Of a stretch of 44,524 bases of DNA, positions 8,266-16,461 are shown one piece after another. The position numbers were made by a program, and so were the translations under genes. The notes below the pieces were generated by a model. It did no database searches, had not been told where the DNA came from, and saw only the letters and a list, made by a program, of their open reading frames with translations. The first letter of the stretch is position 1. Every line of letters starts with the position of its first letter. Source of the DNA: an uncultured Pirellulaceae bacterium (GTDB lineage Bacteria > Planctomycetota > Planctomycetia > Pirellulales > Pirellulaceae); assembly GCA_937929805.1 (NCBI GenBank), contig CALFUT010000045.1, positions 1 through 44,524 on the forward strand, read 5' to 3'.

Positions 8266-8931
8266 ATGATCGAGCAATTCCTCCCATTCATATTCATCGC
8301 CATCTTTCTTGTTTTCGTGGTGGGTCGCATGGCCTACTCCCATTTCGCGAACCAGAAACGTCTGAAAAAGCTCGAAGAATTGGCGGGTGAACTGGGGCTC
8401 GACTGGTTTGAAGACGGGAACTCGCAACAGCTAAGCCGGCACTCGGGCTTCAACCTTTTCAACCAAGGTCGAGCCCGGAAGATGCAAAACTTGATCGAGG
8501 GCGTGACCGACGAGGTTCAGATCGGCGTCTTCGATTATCAGTTCACCACGGGGAATGGAAAAAATCAGCGCACGACAAGACAGACCGTCGCGTCACTTGC
8601 GTCGCCGCAGCTGAACTGCCCTGAATTCTCGATGCGCCCCGAAGGAATTCTAGACCGGGTTGGCGGCATGCTTGGGTTTCAAGACATCGATTTTGACAGC
8701 CATCCCAAGTTTTCCGACAACTTCGTGCTCAAAGGCCCCAACGAAGAGGCGATTCGTTCGTTCTTTCAACCGGCGGTGCTTGAGTTCTTCGAAACTCAAA
8801 CGGGGATCCGTGTAGAAGGCCGTGGCAATACCATGTGTTTTTATCGCGCGGGCAAGGTCGTCAAACCGGATCAAATCAAGGATCTGCTGGGCGACGCGTA
8901 CCGTGTTTTCGGTTGCTTGGTCGACGCGTAG
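8266..8931 (+). CDS. Single-helix membrane protein of unknown function
   Basis: A 221-residue protein with one N-terminal membrane helix (about 4-24) followed by a basic KRLKKLEELAGELG stretch, so the rest probably faces the cytoplasm. The soluble part has the pattern HSGFNLFNQGRARKMQN, VQIGVFDYQFTTG and DIDFDSHPKFSDNFVL. I have seen this layout in widespread bacterial proteins of unknown function. It lies 7 nt after the radical SAM gene and overlaps nothing downstream. No catalytic motif is visible. Confidence 0.75.
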   Translation: MIEQFLPFIFIAIFLVFVVGRMAYSHFANQKRLKKLEELAGELGLDWFEDGNSQQLSRHSGFNLFNQGRARKMQNLIEGVTDEVQIGVFDYQFTTGNGKNQRTTRQTVASLASPQLNCPEFSMRPEGILDRVGGMLGFQDIDFDSHPKFSDNFVLKGPNEEAIRSFFQPAVLEFFETQTGIRVEGRGNTMCFYRAGKVVKPDQIKDLLGDAYRVFGCLVDA

Positions 8932-8960
8932 AGGCCTTGTCTGAGTGAGGTTCGACTCGA

Positions 8961-10010
8961 CTAAATATCCAAATCGTTTAGCTCATCCACCAAATCGTCC
9001 AGTTCGTCCGGTTTACTGGACGTAGAGATTTCGGAACGACCCGCCGACGATTTTGCACCAACGGCGTTCCGTCCGGCCATCACCAACTGTTCGTCGCGTT
9101 CGATCGCTGCTAACTCTTCCGCCGATTTCCCTTCGGCCGGAGCACCAAACAATTGCGACAGGTCAATCTTCAAACTGGCCGCCGCATCCATCGAGCCCGC
9201 GATGGCAGGCGTTTTGTGTTGCGGGAACATGATCGCGTTCTCGGGGCATACGCGGCTACACGCTGGACATCCTTTGCGGCAATTGTCGGGTTGTTCGACC
9301 AGAATCGTGTCGATTCGATCGACTCCGTAAACGCCAAACAGGCAGAAGTCGATGCACTCCATGCAGTTGGTGCAGCGGCTGTAATCGATCACCGGATACC
9401 AACGGCGGCCGGACTTTTCTTCAATGCGATTCACAACCGCTTGGCCCGCTGCAGAGCCATTCTCGTTTTGATCTCCAGCTTGCTGGCTGGCGACTTTCGG
9501 CAGCGGCGCGGCATTCAACACGTCGGTCAGGCCGACCACCTGCACCTGATTTTCTGAATAGATGCGTTTGACTTCGGCAATAAACTCGTCCGCCGAATTC
9601 GAGGCTTTCAAGTCAAGGCAGTAGATCTTGCGATTTGGCAGATCACGCGAGTCAATCACACGGTCTTTATCATCGGCGGGCTCGTCTGAGTCGTCCGCTT
9701 CATCCTCGTCCGCTTCATCGTCTTCGGCTTGCAGCAGCACGGTTCCATGTTGACCATGGATGCCGTGGCGATCCAGCACCCATCGAGCGGCTCGTTCGAA
9801 CAGCCACGAGCAAAGCACCGCGTTACCACCAACTCCTTGCAAAGCGACTAAGCTGGTGCTGTCCGCTTGGATGTCGTACAAGTTTGGCACAATCGTCACA
9901 TCGATGCCGCTCTCGAACAGCAGACCGGCAACGATATCCTCTTCCAGCTTCCGCTTGGCAGGATTTTTGCCTTGGGCTTGCGAGACGATAACGGATAGTC
10001 GTTTGGCCAT
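8961..10010 (-). CDS. Ferredoxin-like protein with two [4Fe-4S] motifs
   Basis: A 349-residue cytoplasmic protein. Two cysteine sets, C213/C216/C219/C223 (CTNCMECIDFC) and C244/C248/C251/C255 (CRKGCPACSRVC), are [4Fe-4S] ligands, so it should carry electrons. The roughly 200-residue N-terminal part (VALQGVGGNAVLCSWLFERA region) has no family I recognise, and an Asp/Glu-rich linker occupies about 95-118. The acidic C-terminal tail ends DELDDLVDELNDLDI. It is the last of the same-strand genes after the lipoyl carrier and HemN-like genes, separated from them by 145 nt that contain a repeat element. It may supply electrons to the radical SAM enzyme; this is inferred from context. Confidence 0.83.
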   Translation of the reverse strand: MAKRLSVIVSQAQGKNPAKRKLEEDIVAGLLFESGIDVTIVPNLYDIQADSTSLVALQGVGGNAVLCSWLFERAARWVLDRHGIHGQHGTVLLQAEDDEADEDEADDSDEPADDKDRVIDSRDLPNRKIYCLDLKASNSADEFIAEVKRIYSENQVQVVGLTDVLNAAPLPKVASQQAGDQNENGSAAGQAVVNRIEEKSGRRWYPVIDYSRCTNCMECIDFCLFGVYGVDRIDTILVEQPDNCRKGCPACSRVCPENAIMFPQHKTPAIAGSMDAAASLKIDLSQLFGAPAEGKSAEELAAIERDEQLVMAGRNAVGAKSSAGRSEISTSSKPDELDDLVDELNDLDI

Positions 10011-10052
10011 GGGACGAAGGTTTCAGAAGTAAGTGTTCAGCTTCTGGCGTGA

Positions 10053-10134
10053 CGGGAGGGCGAGGCTCCGCCCGAGCCAATTTTTTGACAAAACGCGAGA
10101 GTGGGTTGGGTGCGGACGGAGCCTTACCCTCCCT
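10053..10134. repeat. Dispersed inverted-repeat element, copy A
   Basis: The left arm (GGGAGGGCGAGGCTCCGCCC at about 10054-10073) is complementary to the right arm (GCGGACGGAGCC...CCCTCCC at about 10112-10133), giving a long imperfect hairpin around a variable core. The same arms recur at 22005-22084 (inverted) and 44333-44415. It sits between the ferredoxin and lipoyl-carrier genes. No transposase is encoded; it resembles a MITE or REP-type element. Confidence 0.75.
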
Positions 10135-10155
10135 AACCATGGAGTCCAAACGATT

Positions 10156-10620
10156 TCAATCGTTCAATTGGCCCTTGATCGTTCGCTGAGTCTTCACCCA
10201 GACTTCCTCAAGATAACTCAAATAGGCCTCGGCATCCATGAAGTTCGGCGATCCGTTGGTTTTCATTGTAAAAAGCCAGCCATCGCCGTACTTATCGACG
10301 TTGATCGCCGACGGGTCATCCATCAATTCATCATTAAAGGTCAGCAACTGGCCTTCGGCAGGAGCGTAAAGCGAGCTTTCAGCTTTCTTGCTTTCGATGC
10401 TGCCAATCTCTTGGCCATTCTTCAAGTTGACCGGAGCATCCAACAACCAATCCAGAAAGTAAACATCTTGCAGCAAGCGTACCGCATAAGCCGTGAAGCC
10501 AAACTGAAACTGATTCGCTTGGCCTTCAATCGGACGCACCCACATGTGGTTGTCGGCGTAGCGAACATCGACGGGAAACTCCGCCTCGAATTCGCCCATC
10601 ATAAAAATCACGGTCGACAT
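10156..10620 (-). CDS. Glycine cleavage H-protein-like lipoyl carrier
   Basis: A 154-residue protein of the GcvH family, whose members carry lipoate as a swinging arm. The family pattern is clear: HMWVRP near 25, FGFTAYAVRLLQDVYFLD, and the lipoylation segment GSIESKKAESSLYAPAEG with lysine 79 at the modified position. PYGEGW-like YGDGWLF and a C-terminal DAEAYLSYLEE follow. It is slightly longer than normal GcvH. No gcvT, gcvP or lipoate ligase gene lies nearby. Instead its start shares a base (TAATG) with the stop of a HemN-like radical SAM gene. A role outside glycine cleavage, as carrier for the neighbouring redox enzymes, is therefore plausible but unproven. Confidence 0.87.
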   Translation of the reverse strand: MSTVIFMMGEFEAEFPVDVRYADNHMWVRPIEGQANQFQFGFTAYAVRLLQDVYFLDWLLDAPVNLKNGQEIGSIESKKAESSLYAPAEGQLLTFNDELMDDPSAINVDKYGDGWLFTMKTNGSPNFMDAEAYLSYLEEVWVKTQRTIKGQLND

Positions 10621-11933
10621 TACGTGTAACGAATCCCCTGATGCTCAGGCTCAAAGAACACCGGCAACAAAGCGTCCGCGTGCAAAAAACCCTTCCGAGT
10701 CAATTCAATCCGATCCTGATCAAACGTCAGCATGCCGTCGGCTTGGTGCGTCTGAAATTCTTTTTGCCAATGATCAAGAATTTCAACGTCGAACTTTTGG
10801 CGGAAGTAATCCACTTCCAAAAACCCACGCTTCAGTTGCAAAATCATTTCACGAATCAACGCTTGATGGGGCGTCGGTGTGAACGCTCGGCCCAGTGGCA
10901 ACTTACCTTCTTCCAGCAAGTCAGCCTGATACTGTTTCATGTCGGCCTTGTTTTGATAGTGCACCCCCGAGACATGACCGAAACTTGCGATCCCGGTCGC
11001 CAACAAATCAGAGCCTTGCCACAGGTTGTCGCGGTAACTAAAACTGACCACGTCGTCTTTTAGATCCTTCACCATCGTGTAGGCGCTGCTGACTTTGTAG
11101 CCGGCAGATTGAAGTTCGTCGTAGGCATAGTTGAGCCATTCGCGTTTGGTGTCCCAGTCGGCGACCGGCGTTTCGATTTTCTCGCCTAGAATATCTTTGC
11201 TGTACACCGTGTTGAAGGGCAACTCCATCTGGTAGATCGTCACGCTGTGAGGCGACAGCTTGATGGTCTCGCGGATGTTATGCTTCCAGTTGTCCCAGTT
11301 TTCACCCACCATCCCTGAGATCAAATCGATATTCACGTTCGGAAAATCGGCGGCCTGAATCCAATCCCACGCTTTGTAAACTTCCTTGGTCAGGTGAGCC
11401 CGTCCGTTTTCCTCCAAGATCGAATCGCTAAAGTTCTCGATGCCTAGGCTCAACCGAGTCACTCCCAACTCGCGTAGGGCTTTGACTTTGCTTTCCTGCA
11501 ATGTACCCGGCTCACATTCGAACGTGACCTCTTCGGCCTTATCCCAATTGATGTTCGCTTGCAAACGCTCAACCAGCGACCGAAGCTGCCGCACGCCTAG
11601 GAACGACGGGGTACCGCCGCCAAAGTAGACGAATCGGAATGGCCGATCACCCATCACGGGCTGTTGGCTCACCAGTTCGATCTCACGACACAAAGCCGAC
11701 ACGTACGCCTCGATGTCCTTCGCGTTCTGATCGGTGAAGACCTTGAAGTAGCAAAACTTGCATCGTTTTCGGCAGAACGGAATGTGCAAGTACAAACCCA
11801 GCGGCACATCGGCGGTTGGCGGCTTAGCCAACGCTTGCTCGACATCGTCCAACTTGTCACCCGTCCATTGTGAAAATGGTGGATAGTTGGAGATGAAGTA
11901 ACTGCCGACTTCGGTTTTTGAGCTTTCCGCCAT
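10620..11933 (-). CDS. HemN/HemW-like radical SAM protein
   Basis: A 437-residue radical SAM protein. LYLHIPFCRKRCKFCYFKVF holds the cluster cysteines C54, C58 and C61, and FGGGTPS (about 104-110) is the next core motif. The C-terminal 'RGFLEVDYFRQKFDVEI' region matches the HemN_C domain. The tail after CxxC is CYFK, not the CDF/CNF-type seen in HemW/HemN, so I do not call it a coproporphyrinogen dehydrogenase. It is translationally coupled (1-bp overlap) to the H-protein-like gene, and 18 nt separate it from the beta-propeller gene upstream. The substrate is unknown. Confidence 0.85.
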   Translation of the reverse strand: MAESSKTEVGSYFISNYPPFSQWTGDKLDDVEQALAKPPTADVPLGLYLHIPFCRKRCKFCYFKVFTDQNAKDIEAYVSALCREIELVSQQPVMGDRPFRFVYFGGGTPSFLGVRQLRSLVERLQANINWDKAEEVTFECEPGTLQESKVKALRELGVTRLSLGIENFSDSILEENGRAHLTKEVYKAWDWIQAADFPNVNIDLISGMVGENWDNWKHNIRETIKLSPHSVTIYQMELPFNTVYSKDILGEKIETPVADWDTKREWLNYAYDELQSAGYKVSSAYTMVKDLKDDVVSFSYRDNLWQGSDLLATGIASFGHVSGVHYQNKADMKQYQADLLEEGKLPLGRAFTPTPHQALIREMILQLKRGFLEVDYFRQKFDVEILDHWQKEFQTHQADGMLTFDQDRIELTRKGFLHADALLPVFFEPEHQGIRYT

Positions 11934-11951
11934 TACGTTTGAGCCAATCCG

Positions 11952-13112
11952 TTATTCTTTATCTTGCGTGGGCTGACCTAAACAATAGACGAGGCCCCGA
12001 TCAGTCGCAACAACTAATCGCTCGAACGCAACCGCCGCCGAACCAATAATCGAACCATTAAGCTGCGTCTGCCACACGGTTTCTCCCGAGTTCTGATCCA
12101 GCAGAAAAAGCCGTCCATCGGTTGCGGCTATCAGAACCCGGTCGCCCACGATCACCGGCGAAGCATCCACTTTACTTTTCAGCCGCACGATCCAATTTTC
12201 TTTGCCCGTTTTCGGATCGAGCGAAATCACCTGCCGATTTCGCACTGCGTAGACAACTAGTTTTTCGTTCACCGCGGCCGACGCAACGATCATCGTTCCA
12301 CCGAGCGGATCTTCGCGCTTCCAATCGATTTTTGCTTCCTTCCAATCAACGGCAAAAAAGGTTCCTTGCTGAGTCCCAAAGTAAACGCGATCACCTAGAG
12401 TCGCCGGCGTTGTTCCCGTCGGCGATTCGATTTCGACTCGAGCCACCTTCTTCCCCGAGTCCAGATTAACGACGTGCAACTTGCCGTCGCAGCCACCAAG
12501 GAACGCTCGATTTCCAGAAACGGTGATCGAGCATTGAATTTGATCTTCGGCTTCGTATTTCCAAACGACTTTCCCAGACTCGCGATCAAGCGCGTACAGC
12601 ACTCCATCTTGAGCCCCAAAGAGTACCAACTTTTTGTAAAAGTTTGCGGATCCGTTGATTTCGCTTTCGGTTTCGTATTTCCAGATCACCTTTCCATCCA
12701 GATCCAGACAGTAAAAGAAACCATCAAAATCGCCAACGAAGAGTCTACCATCGCGATAAACTGCCGCCGCAGTGAAGCCTAGCTCGCCAAGCTGTTGCTG
12801 CCAGAGCACCTTGCCGTCGCTTAAATTGAGAGCGATCAAACGGCCATCCAGATCACCAATAATTGCCATCGGTGGCCGGTCACCTTTCGCCACGATGACG
12901 GGCGTGCTCTCAAACGAACCGTCCTTCACTTTGTGTTTCCAGATGACTTTAGGTTCGGCAGGCAGCGTCGTGTGCGCGACACCTGACGAACCAGCGTCGC
13001 CCCGAAACAGGTTCCAACCTTGGTCGGTCGATTGAGCAAGTGCCGGAGAAGCTACGTTCAGAACTAGGAGCAAAATCAAAACTACCGTTCGGTAGCATAA
13101 TGTTCTATGCAT
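11952..13112 (-). CDS. Secreted PQQ-like beta-propeller protein
   Basis: A 386-residue exported protein from the ATG at 13110-13112. A Sec signal peptide (about 1-27, hydrophobic VVLILLLVLNVASPALAQ) precedes WNLFRGDAGSSG, a common start of planctomycete beta-propeller proteins. Repeats with the pattern GxVYALDxxxGKVVWKYE (LYALDRESGKVVWKYE, LIALNLSDGKVLWQQQ, LFLLDQNSGETVWQTQ) form the blades. They resemble PQQ-enzyme/BamB repeats, but no PQQ-binding residues were identified, so a scaffold role is as likely as an enzymatic one. A longer frame to 13295 would run into the toxin gene and is rejected. Its start lies 10 nt after the toxin stop, leaving no room for its own promoter. Confidence 0.85.
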   Translation of the reverse strand: MHRTLCYRTVVLILLLVLNVASPALAQSTDQGWNLFRGDAGSSGVAHTTLPAEPKVIWKHKVKDGSFESTPVIVAKGDRPPMAIIGDLDGRLIALNLSDGKVLWQQQLGELGFTAAAVYRDGRLFVGDFDGFFYCLDLDGKVIWKYETESEINGSANFYKKLVLFGAQDGVLYALDRESGKVVWKYEAEDQIQCSITVSGNRAFLGGCDGKLHVVNLDSGKKVARVEIESPTGTTPATLGDRVYFGTQQGTFFAVDWKEAKIDWKREDPLGGTMIVASAAVNEKLVVYAVRNRQVISLDPKTGKENWIVRLKSKVDASPVIVGDRVLIAATDGRLFLLDQNSGETVWQTQLNGSIIGSAAVAFERLVVATDRGLVYCLGQPTQDKE

Positions 13113-13122
13113 TCTATCCAAG

Positions 13123-13419
13123 CTATCTGCCCAGCCTTCTTGTGATCCACTCGCCGCCTCTTCTCTGGCTGAAAACCGCGATAACGGTAAGCTCGGTCTT
13201 GGAGTCCATGCGGTAGAAGATCGAGAAAGGAAACTTTTTGCAAACCTTTCGGTGGTAACCGTAACGTTTTGAATGAGTTCCACCCAACGTTTCAAGCGAC
13301 CGAATTTCGAACTTCATGCTGTCGCGAAACTTGTCTCCCAGACCTTGTTGCTGCGATTCGTAGAACCAGAATCCATCAACGAGATCCAATTCTGCGTCTT
13401 GGGAGATTCTGACTTTCAT
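13123..13419 (-). CDS. RelE/ParE-family toxin
   Basis: A 98-residue protein of the RelE/ParE superfamily: KVRISQDAELDLVDGFWFYES at the N-terminus, the central RDSMKFEIRSLETLGGTHSKR, and FPFSIFYRMDSKTELTVIAVFSQRR, which is the usual last strand. Such toxins cleave ribosome-bound mRNA (RelE) or inhibit gyrase (ParE); the sequence does not decide which. The gene overlaps the antitoxin by 4 bp (ATGA), the usual toxin-antitoxin layout. Confidence 0.88.
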   Translation of the reverse strand: MKVRISQDAELDLVDGFWFYESQQQGLGDKFRDSMKFEIRSLETLGGTHSKRYGYHRKVCKKFPFSIFYRMDSKTELTVIAVFSQRRGGEWITRRLGR

Positions 13420-13628
13420 TTGCCAATTTGATCAAAGCGCTTTTCTGCTTCATCCCAATCTGATACTTTCGCTTCTCCAGCATCGAGCCGCTGTGCTCGG
13501 GCCGCCAGCTCATCCCGTTGCCAATCAGGGACTGGAATCGAATCCGGATCTACCGACAAACTATCCCAGATCAAGGCAATCGCATCGAGCTTTTCTAAAA
13601 CAGACATTTCGTTTACAGGGATGTTCAT
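13416..13628 (-). CDS. Addiction-module antitoxin
   Basis: A 70-residue acidic protein with the pattern LEKLDAIALIWDSLSVDPDSIPVPDWQRDEL, then RLDAGEAKVSDWDEAEKRF. This matches the 'addiction module component' antitoxin family that pairs with RelE/ParE toxins and neutralises them. It starts at the ATG 7 nt after a perfect AGGAGG SD and lies directly upstream of the toxin. Antitoxins of this kind usually repress their own promoter. Confidence 0.88.
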   Translation of the reverse strand: MNIPVNEMSVLEKLDAIALIWDSLSVDPDSIPVPDWQRDELAARAQRLDAGEAKVSDWDEAEKRFDQIGK

Positions 13629-13635
13629 AATTCGT

Positions 13636-13641
13636 CCTCCT
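13636..13641 (-). promoter_or_regulatory. Strong SD of the antitoxin gene
   Basis: AGGAGG (minus strand) lies 7 nt before the antitoxin ATG. Most genes in the window lack so clear an SD, so high translation of the antitoxin is likely and fits its job of outweighing the toxin. Confidence 0.8.
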
Positions 13642-13653
13642 TTCTCCTGTCAG

Positions 13654-13681
13654 ATTATACCTAAACCATCGAATCTAACAA
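13654..13681 (-). promoter_or_regulatory. Promoter candidate for the toxin-antitoxin operon
   Basis: The minus strand has a perfect TATAAT (plus-strand 13654-13659). A TTGTTA at 13676-13681, 4/6 to the -35 consensus, lies 16 nt upstream. Activity is inferred; the -35 match is modest. Confidence 0.5.
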
Positions 13682-13711
13682 AAAGTTTCCAAACACTTGA
13701 AACGAAAAGCG

Positions 13712-14860
13712 TTACGCCGCGTTAAGATACAGCTGCTGCAAGCTCTCTACATCGACAGAAATTGGGTTGAACGTCCCCGTCCATTGTTGCGCCGCATCGG
13801 CCGCCATGTCGGCAAAATGCTCGTCGGACACATCCAACTCCGCCAGCTTCGTCTTCAAACCGGCTGTCTGAACTTGGCGAGTTACCAAGTCCGCTAAAGT
13901 TTCAGCTGGGTCATCCCCGGATTCAGACGTACCGCAGTGTGATAACAGTTCCGCGTATGCTTGCTGGCAATCCGAGTCCTTGCCATTGAATCGAATCACG
14001 TGCGGTAGCATTAACCCGACCGCCTGACCGTGCACAACTCCAAACTTGGCCGTCAACGGATTGGCCAACGCATGAGCGGCTCCCAGCATCGAGTTCTCGA
14101 TCGCCAATCCGGCCCATGCCGAGCCAAGCTGCATCGCCGATCGAGCTTCAAGATCTTGAGGCGAGGTGATTACCGTTTCGAAATGATTGGCCAGCTGCTG
14201 CCAAGCCGCAACAGAAAACATCCGCGACGCGGGATTGTGTCGAGTCGTCACCATGGTCTCAATCGCATGAGAAATCGCATCGATTCCGGTCAACGCGGTA
14301 ACCATCGGCGGCTGAGTCATCGTCAGCAGTGGATCGAGTATCGCCACGCGGCAACTGGCCGCCGGATCACCGCACGCCATCTTCACGTGCGTCTTCGCAT
14401 CAGAAATCAGCGCGAAGGATTGCAGTTCGCTGCCAGTCCCTGCCGTCGTGGGCACCGCGATCATTGGCAACATCGGCCCGGTCGCCTTGCCCACGCCCGC
14501 GTAGTCGTGCATCGTCCCGCCGCAGCTGTAAATAAAGTTAATCCCTTTGGCACAGTCCATGGAGCTACCGCCCCCTAACCCGACCAAAAGGTCCGGCTGA
14601 AATTCTTTGGCCGCCACGACCCCGCGACCGACATCGTCTGTGGTCGGATTTTCTGCGGCTCCATCAAAGACGTGAACCTCAAGCTTTTCGGCTTCGATCG
14701 ATTGGACGGCTCGTTCGACGTGCCCCGCCGCAACGATCCCCGGATCGGTCACAAGTAACACTCGGCCAGTTGTTAGCTCGGCCGCAAGTTGCCCAATTCG
14801 CTCAAGCGAGTTCTCACCCGAAACAATTCGTGTCCGCATCTCGAAATCAAATGGTTGCAT
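13712..14860 (-). CDS. Iron-containing alcohol dehydrogenase
   Basis: A 382-residue NAD(P)-dependent enzyme of the group III (Fe-ADH) family, which reduces aldehydes to alcohols or the reverse. GGGSSMD (96-102) binds the cofactor. PTTAGTGSE (137-145) is the family signature. Metal ligands include D194 and H198 (GIDAISHAIE), with further histidines in GAAHALANPL and VVHGQAVGLMLPH. The ATG at 14858-14860 fits the family N-terminus; a longer frame to 14953 adds a non-conserved stretch. The aldehyde dehydrogenase and acyl-activating genes lie upstream on the same strand, so it probably catalyses the last step of an acid-to-alcohol or alcohol-to-acid route. Confidence 0.88.
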   Translation of the reverse strand: MQPFDFEMRTRIVSGENSLERIGQLAAELTTGRVLLVTDPGIVAAGHVERAVQSIEAEKLEVHVFDGAAENPTTDDVGRGVVAAKEFQPDLLVGLGGGSSMDCAKGINFIYSCGGTMHDYAGVGKATGPMLPMIAVPTTAGTGSELQSFALISDAKTHVKMACGDPAASCRVAILDPLLTMTQPPMVTALTGIDAISHAIETMVTTRHNPASRMFSVAAWQQLANHFETVITSPQDLEARSAMQLGSAWAGLAIENSMLGAAHALANPLTAKFGVVHGQAVGLMLPHVIRFNGKDSDCQQAYAELLSHCGTSESGDDPAETLADLVTRQVQTAGLKTKLAELDVSDEHFADMAADAAQQWTGTFNPISVDVESLQQLYLNAA

Positions 14861-14966
14861 GATGCGGTGAATGGGAAACAGGATTAAAAAGGAGAAGCGG
14901 CCAATGATGAACGTTACGACGTCATTCCATAGGCAGCATCTGCAACTGGTCAATTGTAAAATTGAT

Positions 14967-16406
14967 CTACGCGATCGCCGTCACTTTGTTCTCGGCCACC
15001 TGATAGGCACGTGATCGAAACAAGAAATCGATGATATTCCCTTCGTGCGGTTGGAGCCAGTTCAATCGGTTGGTCGGAACGGGCCCGACGTTCAAGCGGT
15101 CGATGTTGGTCGCCGAAAGCAACTGATCGATCCATTTTTGGTCTTCGGTTATCGCCGTTCCCACAAGAGTAGGGCCAGCTGCCTTGATCATTTTAGCCTG
15201 AGGGCATTCCACCACCGTCGCGAAAGGGAACATGAACTCTTTGCTGGCGATGTCGCACTCGGGGCTTTCGGCATGAGCAATCACTGGTCGTAAATACGAC
15301 GCTCGCTCTAGCTCGACCACACGATCACCGTAATCCGCCGTGTAATCGGTCACGCCATCGGCTTGCAGGTCTTGCTTGACCATGTCCCAGACAGCTTTCC
15401 CCATGCCGGGGACCGTGAATGCGGCCAAACCGGCTTCCGGATCGTCAGGAGGCAGAGCCTCAACCGGCCCAAGTCGCTCGCCAAGTGCCTGAGCAATCTC
15501 CTTCGTGTGCCGCGACGCGTAGATCGCACTGCAATTGATGCAGCTGCGACCGCCATTGATGTAGACACTTTCGGCCATCACGTCGATGAACTGTTCCCAC
15601 TGATCAACGCAATCGTCACCCAAGAAAATTTTTGAAAAGCCCGGTCCGTGAACTTGAACGCCCGGATTGCCCGAGTATTGATCCACAGTTTTTTGGCTTC
15701 CAAAAATCATGCTGCGAGGACAACTGGTCATCAATGCGCCACCCACATCGTGTCCGCCGGGATACAGGGAAATCACTTCCGGAGGAATTCCGGCTGCCTC
15801 AAACGCAGCCGCGACTCGGTACGCCGTCCAAGGCTCGGACGACCCCGGCTTTAAGACCAATCCCATTTGCAGTGGAATCGCAGGCAACCACAACGTGTGA
15901 ACGCCGGGCGAGTTCGAAGGCAGCACGGCCCCCAGCACGGGCGTCTGCGCCTGATAGCTGACGATCACGCCGCGCGATTCGGTCCCGTAACCATTGGTCA
16001 AAATGTCAAGATCCAGCCCCCGAGTCAGACATTCCAAAATTTCGGTCATGTTCTGCATCACGAAACAATTCTTGACCATGTTCTTGCGGCACATGTGCTC
16101 GGGTAATCCGGTCGACGCCGACTGGTGATGCACGAACTGGTCGGGCGACTGAGTGCCATCGCCCAACTTAAGCGTTTCGTTCTCAAAGAGGTCCGCCGCC
16201 TTATCAACTTTGGCGATCAAATCTTCGCACGAGAACTCGCGCAATCGGTCGCGGGCCTTTTGAGCCTTTCGCATGTCGCGCGAGACCAAGCCTCCATTGG
16301 CCGAACTAACGGTCGCAATGGGCTCGCCCGTATTAAAATGAACAACCTCGGTTTTTTCGAGTGATTCGTAGGGCTTTCCCCAACGAATAACGGGAATATC
16401 CAACAC
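14967..16406 (-). CDS. Aldehyde dehydrogenase / acyl reductase family enzyme
   Basis: A 479-residue NAD(P)-dependent ALDH-fold enzyme. LPSNSPGVH (162-170) and LKPGSSEPW (185-193) are nucleotide-binding segments, and NGGRSCINCS (284-293) carries the candidate catalytic cysteine C289 (C292 is the alternative). The GTG at 16404-16406 is preferred because GAGGAG (16413-16418) precedes it by 6 nt. An ATG at 16475 would overlap the upstream gene by 14 bp and has no SD. Paired with an acyl-activating enzyme and an alcohol dehydrogenase, it may act as an acyl-CoA or acyl-adenylate reductase like LuxC. The substrate is unknown. Confidence 0.85.
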   Translation of the reverse strand: MLDIPVIRWGKPYESLEKTEVVHFNTGEPIATVSSANGGLVSRDMRKAQKARDRLREFSCEDLIAKVDKAADLFENETLKLGDGTQSPDQFVHHQSASTGLPEHMCRKNMVKNCFVMQNMTEILECLTRGLDLDILTNGYGTESRGVIVSYQAQTPVLGAVLPSNSPGVHTLWLPAIPLQMGLVLKPGSSEPWTAYRVAAAFEAAGIPPEVISLYPGGHDVGGALMTSCPRSMIFGSQKTVDQYSGNPGVQVHGPGFSKIFLGDDCVDQWEQFIDVMAESVYINGGRSCINCSAIYASRHTKEIAQALGERLGPVEALPPDDPEAGLAAFTVPGMGKAVWDMVKQDLQADGVTDYTADYGDRVVELERASYLRPVIAHAESPECDIASKEFMFPFATVVECPQAKMIKAAGPTLVGTAITEDQKWIDQLLSATNIDRLNVGPVPTNRLNWLQPHEGNIIDFLFRSRAYQVAENKVTAIA

Positions 16407-16412
16407 GCTTGG

Positions 16413-16418
16413 CTCCTC
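16413..16418 (-). promoter_or_regulatory. SD deciding the ALDH start
   Basis: GAGGAG on the minus strand lies 6 nt upstream of the GTG at 16404-16406. It supports that codon over the ATG at 16473-16475, which has no SD and would overlap the preceding gene. Confidence 0.65.
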
Positions 16419-16461
16419 ACAACGAATAGTTTGGTAATGGGCGAAGCCCGTTTGGTTCAAC

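Noticed and set aside
13113-13295. N-terminal extension of the beta-propeller gene
   Set aside because: It would run into the toxin gene and lies before a clear signal peptide at the internal ATG (13110-13112).
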